64,000 nt of DNA from Stenopsyche tienmushanensis (taxonomy: Eukaryota > Arthropoda > Insecta > Trichoptera > Stenopsychidae): the NCBI GenBank assembly GCA_008973525.1, contig WACJ01000549.1, positions 1,736,001-1,800,000 on the forward strand, written 5' to 3'. Below are positions 24,301-35,600 of this stretch, piece by piece. The first letter of the stretch is position 1. Each line of letters starts with the position of its first letter. Under the pieces are notes generated by a model, which was not told the origin of the DNA, ran no database searches, and was given only the letters and a program-made list of their open reading frames with translations. Position numbers and translations under genes: made by a program.

Positions 24301-27300
24301 GCAGAGGAAGAGGAGAGGGAGAAAAAGAAACTGTTGACAACAAAGATTAGAGTTCACACTTCAATGCAGTTAAAGTTACAAACATTTGTGGAAAAAAATC
24401 ATCCAGATAAAGCAGCAACTATTAAGGCTATTCATGTATTTAATGATTTTGCTATGATTCATTTCAGCAGCGTGTTGAAAAGTCGCCAAAAACAATGTCA
24501 ATTGAAAAATTCTTCGAGAGAAGTTAAAGATAGTGAAGGAAATGAGCAAAAATCATCTAAAAATTGCGAGATTGTGAGAATGAATCTGTTGACAGTTCTC
24601 CCGAGATACAGCTGATCAGCAACAGCGACTAATCCTCCCACTGTCTCCTCTATCCACCACCTCCGACATAGCAGCACGATGCATTCTTCAAGGTGATGCC
24701 ATGAATATATAATTGTTTTAATCTTTTATATTTATATTAACATTATTATATGTATTATTAAATAATATTATTCTTATTAAAACTCGTTTCGGGCTATGAG
24801 TTTTTCTGCTTATGAGCTACCTTCCAGAACGAATTAAACTCGTCCGGAGGTTTCACTGTACATGGTATTTGCACAAGTTTTAAATTTTAACATCACAATA
24901 TCAACATACAAGTGGAAGTTGAAACCCATTTGGTGAAATACTGTTGACTTGCAAGTGAAAAGGATTATGTTATGAATATAATAATGTTCATAATATATAT
25001 TCATAACTTCGTGTTTATAATACAAATGTTATGATTAACTTCTATAAATATCACAAATGAGTTGAAAGCCCTAAGCAAAATTCATCAAAATCAAATGAGT
25101 CATAGAATGACACAAATAACATAAAAACAAGATAACTCATGATAGAAATTCTATTATGCACATATGTATTCCAACCAACCTTTATACTAAAAGATAATGT
25201 AATATTTATAATGTGATACTAAACAAAATTTCTCTTCTATTTCTCAATCATTATCTTTGTAAGGTATATATAAATTGGTATATTAATAGAATTAATTGAC
25301 ATAAACCTTTTGCCAATAATATTCCGCTGATATAACATTCACTATTCTGATAAATTTCTCTAAGCATTTTAATGCGCTTTGGTTTTATCTCGTTTTCACA
25401 CAGAATATCCAAATATTCCATGACTACAAAAATAGTGTACCAACATATTGGAACACAGTCGAGAATTGAAAATGACTATATTAAAACAAATTCTTCAAAC
25501 AAGTGATGGCGAACCTATGACGTGCGTGTTAAAAGTGATACGCCACGGCATTTTGAATGACACATGCCTTTAAGTAAGTTTCATTTGAATAAGTGTGACT
25601 CAATCAAGCAATTTGTTAATCTTGATGAACTCGGCCACTAGGCAGTTTAAAGTTTAAAGGTTACACAAATATAATTTTTAAATAAATTTTAAATATATTT
25701 TATTTTAAATATTTCAAATATGATTTTTCATAGTGAATAAATGTTTTAAAAACGTGATCGTCGACCATGTTTCCTATAGATTTAAACCCATGATGATTGA
25801 GTTACTAGTCTGATTGCTTAATCGCAGGACTACCGGTCATTACTTTGATCAAACTGTTTTAGTTTATTGATATTTTATTGTATCCCATTTTGATTGATTA
25901 ACACATACGGTGCCATACATGGAATATACATACAGGGATAATGACAGCAATTGGCCAAGCTTATCAATCCAAAATAAACAAGAACTGACAGAAGATATGC
26001 CACAAATCCATATTTATCCAGTTACAGTATCACATCGCTATTCCTTCTGTTTATGCAGTATCACATTTCAGCAGAATGAGAAATTTCATCGATTTACGCT
26101 GGGCGATAAATGTGTTAAAATAAGCTTGATTACGGGAATGAAAATATAATATATTAATTTTTTATAACTATTTGTTTGTAATATTATAAAGGCAAAAACT
26201 GAGTTTTATATTGCACATAGCACCAAGAACATATATGTTTATTAACCTTTTAACTGCCAGAGCGTAATGAGTGCGTACAAATGTGACTTGCCAGTGAGTC
26301 GTTGGCATTTAAAAGATTAAAGTTTAGTTCATATATTAACACATTATGGGTAGATTTCGCGTGCGTTTACCCATAGCTTTTGGTCAGTCTGTGTATTGGG
26401 ATGGCACTCAATTTTTAAAAAATAGTTCCAACTTATTCTCATAAGACAATGGCAAAAAATGTGGCATATATAATAAAAATATGCTTCCCGTATGTAATGT
26501 GTTTATACTATTTACTTTATTCTGAATAAAATACCAAAATTGACATATGTCTTGTGGTTAGTATTGTAATAATTCATAATAATTTTGATAAATACAAATG
26601 CGAACATTAGCACTATCGTGGCCACATGAAAAAACCAAAAGATCAGACCATTGAACGTATTACTTCAAATAGATGTAGCGTCAGTTGCAGATATAAAAAA
26701 TCTTTCACCGTAATCATTGATTACTGACGTGTATGCTGTATTACCGGCCACGAACGGTCAGCGCGATCTTGATGCATATGTGGCATTATGCGGCCGCCAA
26801 TGGTCGAACCCGTGATGATGCAGCATGTGCATCACAGGCCACAAGAGTGTTAGAAATATCAATTACATTACAATTAATTCCAAATGTAGACAATTTAAAG
26901 AAAAATTAATCAAAATTACCTCTACTACAGTTGACTTGAAAAAGCCAATATTGACTAGCGTCTGAGCGTCAATATTAATACCGAATACAAAACAGCATTT
27001 TATCTTGTTAATTCAATGTCTATATCTTCAAACTTAATAAATCAGACAGCGATTCACGCCATTTTGAAAAATTAACATAAATGCAAAAGAAGTATAGTAC
27101 AATAATAATTTTATCGGTGGCACTACTTTAAGAACTATAGTTGGTTACAGATTAACATATTTTATATTTTGTTAGAGTGGAACTTTTGAATTAATGCATA
27201 ATAAAAGCAAAAAATACTTACTTGTGATATTAAATTCTGTTCTCAAAGATGTAATAGGATACCAAAATAAAAAGCGCCATTGCTCAACTGAAATCTCGAC

Positions 27301-28664
27301 TATGTATGGACCGGGACTATAAATAGAACTTGGATAGTTTAAAACCCAAGTAGAAGTAGTCGCATTCGTCTCAATCTATAATTAAAACAAGTGCTTATAA
27401 TATAATCAATTTTAGCAATAAATAATATGCATGTTATAAACTATAATAACTATGTATTTGTATATAATATAAAACTAACTTCTTCAGATCGGTCTCGCAG
27501 GTCCTTAGCTTTCCAAGTGTATCGAAATGATCCTGTGGGAATTGAACCATCTGTTGATAGCAGGTTTGCTTTGAATGTAATATTAGCTCCTAATACAACC
27601 GGTCCGTCATTATCAAGTTCTAAATAATATGAAGCATATCCTAAAATGTAAAAAAATACATTATTATGTTATTTATTCAAATGATAATAAATACATCCTG
27701 ATAGTGAAAAAATTAAATTGTATTTCCAAATTTCACTTAAGGTAAATTAAAATTTCTATTCAAAGTATTAATTTAAAATATTTCATTTTGCTATGAAAAA
27801 AATATTAACACATCTTGAGCGAGATGGATAGTTCCAATGCGCGCTTGGCTGGTGGTATTCTGTGAACTTTACTTAAAAGTGGAAATGATAGTTCTACATT
27901 TGTATGGTTATTGTACATCATTTTTTTCACAAAGGTCCAAACTATATTCTAATGCTACATAAAGTATATGCTATGTTAGTTTAACACTTTTTTAATAGGT
28001 TGTAATTCGACAGACAATGTTGTGTGCGTTCTGTGCACAAAAAAAATTATTGACAAGATACATGTGTAGATCTTTCAACGTTCCTCTTCACAGTGGTAAA
28101 TGTCTCGATAAATATCGTATCGTATCTAGGTACGAAGACTTTATTATACACTTGGGTGTTTCTTTGTAAATAAATGAAACATTACCATAAATGTTCTAAA
28201 ATGTATACATATCTATAAAAAATCAAGTGTTTAGGTTTAAATAAGTACGAAGAATTAAAGAGAAAATGGTGGTAAGTGATTATTTTAAATTTCATTATAA
28301 AATAATAAGAAATTTTAAAGATACAGCCATTATTTAAAGTGTATTTATTTATCACGTTTCAACTGCTTTTGCTCGCTACTTAATTTAAGACCATTTTTAA
28401 AATATCGTTAATAAATAAAATTAAATAGCTTCAATGTCTATAAATCAAATTTTTCCATATTTTGAAAAAAAAACACAACGTAGCATTTGACATGATTTCG
28501 ATAAGCCGCAATACTCCCACAAATAATGTAGATAAAATTCGCGTTCATGAACACTGAGTAATCATAATATGGAAAATTATCGCAATCTCACTGCAAAATA
28601 TCTCACCTAATTCGAAACATATCGCGAAGCACACGATGAAAATATATTCACGGGACGTAGACAT
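21337..28664 (-). CDS. Type I membrane glycoprotein with Thr-rich stalk, PMEL/GPNMB/TMEM130-like
   Basis: Seven exons read on the minus strand: 28664-28607, 27640-27480, 27375-27222, 24005-23262, 23184-22891, 22810-22702, 21520-21337. Phases agree and total 567 residues. Order: signal peptide (1 to about 19); Asn-glycosylation-rich ectodomain with a PKD-like region before the stalk (about 125-215, containing YWFVDC); a Thr/Ser/Pro mucin-like stretch (about 218-265) with a run of more than 20 Thr; a second, cysteine-containing extracellular region (about 373-470); one transmembrane helix (about 477-500); and a short acidic tail of about 60 residues. This architecture resembles the PKD-domain membrane proteins PMEL, GPNMB and TMEM130; that assignment is from layout, not alignment. 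Role unknown; probably trafficking or the cell surface. Introns contain a Tigger remnant, and a LINE tail with a nested MITE. Exon structure is confident, family moderate. Confidence 0.82.
21590..22560 (+). mobile_element. R1-like LINE 3' tail, interrupted
   Basis: Plus-strand frame with C-x8-DDVHTTFVCPAW at about 21720-21785, followed by AWNV and a Lys/Glu-rich segment. DDxxHTxFxCPxW is the C-terminal zinc-binding signature of R1-clade LINE proteins. Stop codons interrupt it. A TTAA-flanked MITE (21945-22374) splits it; the GC-richer sequence resumes afterwards to about 22560. Lies in the last intron of the glycoprotein gene, antisense to it. Confidence 0.5.
21945..22374 (+). mobile_element. 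TTAA-flanked MITE, piggyBac-type, nested in a LINE tail
   Basis: Bounded by TTAA at 21941 and at 22375. The left end TCTTTTGAGAAGTGAGC matches the family start CCCTTTGAGCAATGAGCC, and the right end reads CTCCTTTAAGGG. It shares internal blocks with copies at 8131, 60819 and 63460. About 430 bp with no coding capacity. TTAA duplication points to piggyBac-type transposase in trans. Confidence 0.7.
23630..23740 (-). repeat. Trinucleotide tract encoding poly-Thr
   Basis: On the plus strand this is an imperfect run of GTT/GTA/GTC/GTG triplets. On the minus strand it encodes the long threonine run of the glycoprotein stalk. Several different Thr codons (AAC, TAC, GAC and CAC triplets in other frames; ACA/ACT/ACC/ACG in frame) are mixed, so it is more than a pure microsatellite. 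It likely varies in length between individuals. Confidence 0.8.
24040..24858 (+). mobile_element. Tigger/pogo transposon, 5'-truncated
   Basis: The coding part includes SLDKSLGLEVNEFNIEKP, then ELKELHKQKHHQL, ending in a Lys/Glu-rich tail with a stop at about 24615. This matches the C-terminal region of Tigger/jerky-type transposases (SLGKSxGLEV...EELxEL). It ends in a terminal repeat that is the reverse complement of the one at 55665, next to TA at 24859. The related copy on the minus strand is 55665-56759. It begins about 35 bases from the splice acceptor of glycoprotein exon 4. Confidence 0.8.
25505..25860 (+). mobile_element. Non-autonomous hAT-like remnant
   Basis: Begins with TGGCGAACCTATGACGTGCG, like the hAT terminus TGGCGAACCTATGGCACGCG common in animals. 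Ends with a block shared with 10960-11095. No transposase coding remains. Lies in an intron of the glycoprotein gene. Confidence 0.4.
26246..26316. mobile_element. Tiny TTAA-flanked hairpin MITE
   Basis: 71 bases between two TTAA sites, with inverted ends CCTTTTAACTGCCA and GGCATTTAAAAGA. Small but symmetrical, as expected for a deleted piggyBac-type element. Confidence 0.45.
26580..26860. repeat. GC-rich unclassified repeat-like block
   Basis: An island of CG-containing sequence (GGCCACGAACGGTCAGCGCG, GCGGCCGCCAATGG) in AT-rich intron DNA. It has imperfect inverted blocks around GTGGCCAC and CAGGCCACAAG. No coding frame. Probably a transposon remnant of unknown family. Confidence 0.3.
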
Positions 28665-29677
28665 TTTGAAATCAGATCATAATAGCGAGAACATATAATC
28701 GGGGGACAGCGACAGAACAGAGCGTATTAGACTCCTACGTACTACGCCACTCAAACGTCATGAATGTAACTTCGGTAAAGTCTGGAAGTATGAACCGAAA
28801 CACGTGATTAGTCGACCATTATTAAATGTACCACTCCGTCGTCAATAAAATCGTCAATAAAATATAAATATCCGTAATATAATAAAGATACTAATTTATA
28901 TCCATTTTTTATTAATTTTACATTATATTTGTGATTTTAATATGCATTTTTTTCATTTGTAAGCATTCAACTTACAAGCTACCAATATACAAAATAACAA
29001 TTTAAATAGAATTTTAAAAATAATATTAATAAAATATTGGGATTCTTTTGATTTCCATCTTAATATAGCTTACTACTTTAAAAAATATTGTGATTGAAGT
29101 ATTTATTTTTAATTATGATTTGCAATTTTTTTACTTTATTTTTAAATAAATTATCATATTGTTGTGTGCCAAAAAATATAATTGCGGCTCAATAAATTCC
29201 CATATTCATTTTATTTAATTAATTACCACTATAAACTTCAATATAATTTATTAAATAGTTTTAGATGAAGTTAAATAAGAAAAAATATTTACAGTTCATT
29301 GCACATAATGATTTTTAATACATATTGACTATAGTTGCAGTAATGCTGAACGTGATTAATTTAACATTGATGTGAATCAAAATTTCAATTATCGTCATAA
29401 AAAAAAATAATGTGAATATAAATCAAAATTATTTAATGTAATAAATCTAAGTTTATTTTTTTAAGTTTTTTATTTTTTATTTTACTGATTATAAATAAGA
29501 AATATTTGGAGCAAAGTAATCCACAAAAATTTGAAGTATTTGATTAGTCGCTAGACGAGCATGATTTAAGAGAAGGGAGAAGGGGGAAACAGGTGCGTCG
29601 AGTCCGCTGGCGGACTGGTGCGATGCCGGCGGTGGCGCAAGAGTCACAGGTAGATGTCGTTTTAGTGCGCGGTCGCC
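28665..29677. promoter_or_regulatory. Head-to-head intergenic region with GC-rich end
   Basis: About 1 kb separates the start codons of two divergent genes (glycoprotein on minus, two-span membrane protein on plus). Most of it is AT-rich. The last 120 bases, from about 29560, turn abruptly GC- and CpG-rich and run into the first exon of the plus-strand gene. This looks like a CpG-rich promoter and 5' UTR for that gene. No TATA box or specific factor site is claimed. Confidence 0.45.
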
Positions 29678-32600
29678 ATGGCGACGCTGTTTGACAGTCC
29701 ATTTCTGCGCGCACGCCTACAGCAGGCGGCGCCGGGAGACAGCTATCCCGGCAACGACGGCCGTTTCGGGCGCTGCGACTGCACTTCCTACTCCTACTTT
29801 ATTCTGTCTCTTGTGCTGTTTGCCGTCGGGACCGTCATCACGGTGCTGGCGCTCGGCGACGCAGACGGCCGGCTCTTCAGTCACCTCGGACACATGTGGC
29901 TCGTCGGCCCAATCTTCATCTGCTCCGGGATGATGGTCGCCGTGAAAGGCATGCTGTATCTTCGTCGCAAGAGCGTCATTCAGATGCTTCTTCATCAGCG
30001 AGCGATCTTTAGGGTGAGTCGTATTCCGACTGCATTCTCAAATACTTATATGTCAAGGAAAAAGTGTTCATTTTTTTAGACGGCCAAGAGAATCAGAAGT
30101 TGCGAAATATATTTCTTTCCTTATAATACCTATCAAATTCAATGATTATGTGTAATTTAATGATGTCTTATGTTTACAACTAAGATATTGCATTTTATAA
30201 AAACTCAATAGTTCCCCTATTGGGATAGGTCAAGTGAATCACAATAATCTTTTATCTAAACTGATTCCATAAATGTTATTTTTTCAATATCAATACATTA
30301 TCTTATAATATAGGCGAATTGGCATTGTCAGTTATTGTTATTGTATTTTTGTTTGTGAAATTTGTTTGGGAATTGCACAATATCGGGTCTACTTGTTACA
30401 TTTATGTTTGTATCCCAGAGTATTTAGATTTATTTAATATGTAAATCAAGATTTTTTATGAAAAGTGGCACATACATCAAACTAAAGCTAAAGGTCAATC
30501 AATATCTTTGAAAAACAATTTTTTTTACGTTTATTTTGTATGAGGTCACACCATAAGTTTTGCATATTTTTAAGGCAATTCAGTAGATTCAGTTTTTATT
30601 TTTATTAACAGAATAGTCTTTCATCAATCTATTACCATCTAATTATCTTTTTACTGTTGCATTTAGGACTAGAGTTTTGTTATGACAAACCAAATATAAT
30701 CTTCTTGTTCATATATAAAAATTAATCTGTTTGTTCGTATGTAATGCGCTGCCATACCGTTCATCAAATTGCGATAAAACTTCATCCACTTATTGCTAAA
30801 GAATGCGCGAGTAACATATGCATAGTCTAATATACAAAAATAAATAATTGTTTGTTCGTATTTTATGCGCTGCCATATTGTTCATTCGATTGCGATAAAA
30901 CTTTGAAAACTTGCTTTTTACACTTGGGGAAATAACATAGGTATAGTAAAAATAGAGAAAAAGGATGCGCGCACAATACGGTGGTTAAGTCGGTCTTCGA
31001 GACGAAAGAGAGCGTGCATATGCTTTTGGATCCTAGCTTTTTGGCTCGCGCTGCATATGAGCTGAAGCCACGTACTGTGTTTCTTTACCAAATAATTATT
31101 AAGCTCTTATGACATTGCAATCTCAATAGAATGAAAATGTTTTTCCTATTAACTAATTATGGATACTCCTATAATCTCTTTTAGGGGCTTGCTAATTGTT
31201 TTCCATTGAAATCTCAATGTAGCGGTAATAGAATCAATCTTAAAATGAAAGTGATCAATGTTATTCAATTGGTTAACATATGAAAAACGGAAGATGTCCC
31301 CACAGGCCATGATATTTTGAATATGATTTTAAAAAATAATTTACGATTACAATAGACTTGTACAAAGTATAAAGTAACTGCCCCGACTCATTATAGTCCG
31401 GTTTGGAAAGGAGTACTTGTAATCCGAAAAAATATGAAAATGGTGAGATACATTGACAACACAAAGTCTCATATTATAGAATTAACGTCATAATCACAAT
31501 GACCATGGCAGTTATAAAAAATAAAAACCTGTTACTATCATCAAATGAATTCCATGACAAATTTTGAAGCGTTTTAACTATCCCTTTTTTTTGTTATTTC
31601 CTTGTAAAACAACTTTGGTTTCATGGCCAATATGGGCTCAAAAACTGGCATATGTCTATTTCTTTCCTGAAGAAACCACATATACAAAGCTTCCTCCACC
31701 TCTGGATATTTAGCTTTCTTGAAAGTTTGTCTCTTGCCTGGCACAATCAATAGTGGACACGAATCGACGAGACACAATTCTTTTTAGTATCATAAATTGT
31801 GGATTGTCCTACGGCGTACTCATTTGCCAAGTTGCAAAAATACTAATTCTGATTTGGTGGTCCAGAATCACTTTTTTACATTGACGAAGCTTTACCGTTC
31901 GTATGTACTGTACTCGTATTGGGATGTCGGACTACAGGGAGTGCTAGATTAGATTGAGGCCGGATTACCGCATGTATTCGAAAGTGCATGTGCAAAAAAA
32001 TTGAAGAATGCAAACATATGTATTACATTAAGCATGAAATACGAGACACCTGCTTGTTTTTTGATGCGCTGAGTGACAGCCCCAATGATCTCCATAAATG
32101 CACATTGAATTTCCAGAGATATCACTAACAAATAAAGAAGATAGCAACGAGGATTGCAAATATAGACGCGTTTGGTTAATAAAATATATATAGAAAATTC
32201 AATTTCACTTATCTAGTCACTAATGTACTAATGCGTTATACAAAGGAAACCCTTTTTATAATCAGTGATAGTTTTTTATCATATCCACAATATTTTTCTA
32301 TGATCGTTAACGATAAATCATCAATTTTTAGCATGTGTAATGCTCATAGATGTTTATTTTTCATTAATAATTTGCTCCAAAAGATAATACCTATTTTCCA
32401 AGTGTAGATATCTTCAATACACGATGAAATTAATATAGAAAATCTTCAATTTTATCAATGCTACATCAGAGGGAGTATTCAGAGTGTCATTGCCGAACAA
32501 TTTAAATTTGTTCTAAACTACTAATTTAAATAATTTCATACAGATCCACCTCATTGCAGTTTTCCAGTGTTAATAAATTCACACCAACATGTTTTTATGT

Positions 32601-35600
32601 AAATATAATGAGTTGCAACTAATTTTATATACAGTTTGAAAAAATACAGCTATTCATATGCATATAATCTTTGTGTAATTTTTTTAAGGAATGCCCAATA
32701 TAGATTCATAATTGCCAGACACGCTTAAAGTGCATTTTACAACTTGCTCTACTTTTTTCTATTAATACTGTACACATTATATATATATATATTTTGCTTT
32801 ACATTATTTAATAAATAATCTTACATTATTTATATTGAGGATCGCTAAAAGTATTAAACATTTTAATTCTTGCTAGCTATTTTCCGCGAGTGTTGAGCTT
32901 AATTTCAAACTCGTCTCGGGGGAATAACTGAAGCCTTATAAGAAATGCGGAGAAACCTTAGGATTAAAATGTATCAACTATTGATGCATATCTTTCTAAG
33001 TAAACAAATGCTGATGCTATTAAGAAATACTATTTTTCATTAATGCTTTATATACTTAAGTTTATAAAAACGGTCTATTTAATATGAGATTCTAACTGAA
33101 ATGTGTCTTCATTATTTTGTAATTATATGACAAACTTAATATCAATTAAATTAGCAACTATTTTAGTGATTTATACTCAACAATTCAACTTTCATATGGC
33201 TCTTTTCTTTCAATAATAATAGGGATTTCAAATGAGAATTAACGTATATATATTTTAAATATGAGGATATACGTGAGTTTAATCATTTATTTTTAAATAT
33301 CAGTGCATAAAAACTTGTTTTTTCATCACACATTCAAATGACCTTCCACCTAAAGAACCCATCGATGGGCATTGTGAATTTTAGAACACAAGGTCAGTGA
33401 ATGTCTTCAAGTAACAAAACTCCATTAGGAAATGTCTTGTAGTAAATATGAAATGCATATTTTTACAGCTATTTAACATTTGTATTTGTTAATTTCACAT
33501 GCATGTTTATATACAAATTATCAGGAATTACACATAAGATACCATGTGGATTTGGCGGAAACAATTATATGGAAAGCTATCAGAAACATCGATGAATCTT
33601 AGTCTTATATGAAGGGCATTATGAAAATGATATTCAAAATATCATTAAAGAGTTAGTCTTTTAGCCATTTAGCGTTGATGTAGATCATAGATCGCCAAAG
33701 CTTTTTGGCCTGTAGACCACCTGCCGACTACCACCTGATTTTTTTTGTTTTAAGTAGACCCCCCTGCTTTCCCAATAATGATTTTTTACAAATTCATATC
33801 AACTTTAAATATGTTTTTGAAATTGACACAGAACTACTCACTTTGATAGGACTCAGTGGCGAATTTAGCACTTGAGACGCCCTTGGTGCAATTTAAGTTT
33901 GCGGTCCCCTGGACCCATTTGCATTCCTGGCCATTCAGCCCTCAATATATGTGGTTTGCTATTACGATTTAGCTATTACGCTGCATGTAGGCAGAGAATG
34001 ACCTAGTTTTTCAATTGAAGGTTGGTATTTCAACCACAATTTCTACATGCCACATAAAAGTAAAACCGTGTACATATTTCAAATGATAAATATATTCTTT
34101 AGCAATTGTATATAAGTCCTATCGCCAAAATTAACCCCCGGTGGTTGATTTCGATCGATAGATGGTATTCAAACATTGCTTAAATAGAATGGCAAACACC
34201 AAAGAAACGAAATGCCATAGGAACTGTAGCGCTATAATACGTCCCAACAAAATTACGTCTTACGAACTTTTGCCGTGCAAATGTTAATATTCAATTCCCC
34301 ATCAATCATGACCTTCTCCAGAACATACCCTCTGAGATCAACCTGTATAACATATTTCAATGAGTTCTTTATTATTTTAGATTATGCGAAGAACTTATAT
34401 TTTCATGATCATCGATGATTGTACTTCTTCCTTATAAATCGTTTGGTTATTGGTCAATATATATTTATGCATATTTATTACTCATGCCATAACTATACAC
34501 AAAGGATGTTTAAACGGCTATTATAATGATAATTTTATTCAGGAAGATTGCATATGTATTTAGAATACATAATTGCATGTACAGTTCCTACTCAAACATT
34601 ATGCCACAATTATTTTTGTAATACATTTTACAGTTTCAAAAACAGTATATAGAAACTTGGTGATATTTGCTTGTCGGCCGCTACAATTGTTTTTCATTTT
34701 TATCAAACTTTATTTACTATTGTTTTTTAATAGTTTTATTTATAACATTAAACAGTGTTTTATGCATGTGTCTATACATATTCAGAGCAGAAATGTTATC
34801 TCAAAAAGACACATGATTAATTTTATCTTATTTATTGATGATAATATTGTAACATGGCTGTAGATTCATTCTTTGTTTTTAACTCTTTGGAGGTCACTTG
34901 CACGTATTTATGCATTTCTAATACATTTTGTTGTCGTCAGTCATACGCATAAATTATTGCATGTAACCATATTCAATATAAAGAAAACATTACACTACTC
35001 GTATTGATTTAGCGGCCTATTTAGGTATTAACTCTTACAACTTCTATGACCACACATTGTGGCCGAAGATTTTTTCCCACCAACTCCTATGGCCACTATG
35101 TATGACCCGTTTTTTCTCGGGCAGTTTTTATGAATTTCAAATAAGATTTTGATATTTTTTTAAATGTAAGAATTAAGTGAATACTCTCAAAATAATATTT
35201 TATTGTCTGACCATTAATTTGTCATTTGAAATATGGAAAATAATTGGTTCAGAGGAATTGAATCGGTGCAAGTAAAGAGTATAAAACAATAGGCAGCGTC
35301 GAGTTATGGCGTAGTGAACATCTTGAAAATTATTTGTGTCCAGTAATTAAATATTATTTTGATAGTACGTATATTTTTTACGTTTTATTCGTTTTTCGTT
35401 CTACGCCTTCTTAATAATTTACAACAGGCGAACTAAGACATAAGACAAAGGCTATCATATATTTACAGATAGGTTTTACACTAATCCAACCCTTGCTGGA
35501 ACACTCTTGAAAAGGAAATGTTTTCTCACTGGCACGAGAATGACCTACAGAAAAGGTTTATTTAATCATATAAAAAAAAACCAAGATTAGCTGTGGCACA

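Noticed and set aside
29691..29995. Two extra open frames over the GC-rich exon
   Set aside because: High GC lowers stop frequency; the 29678 frame alone gives two membrane helices and splices in phase to exon 2.
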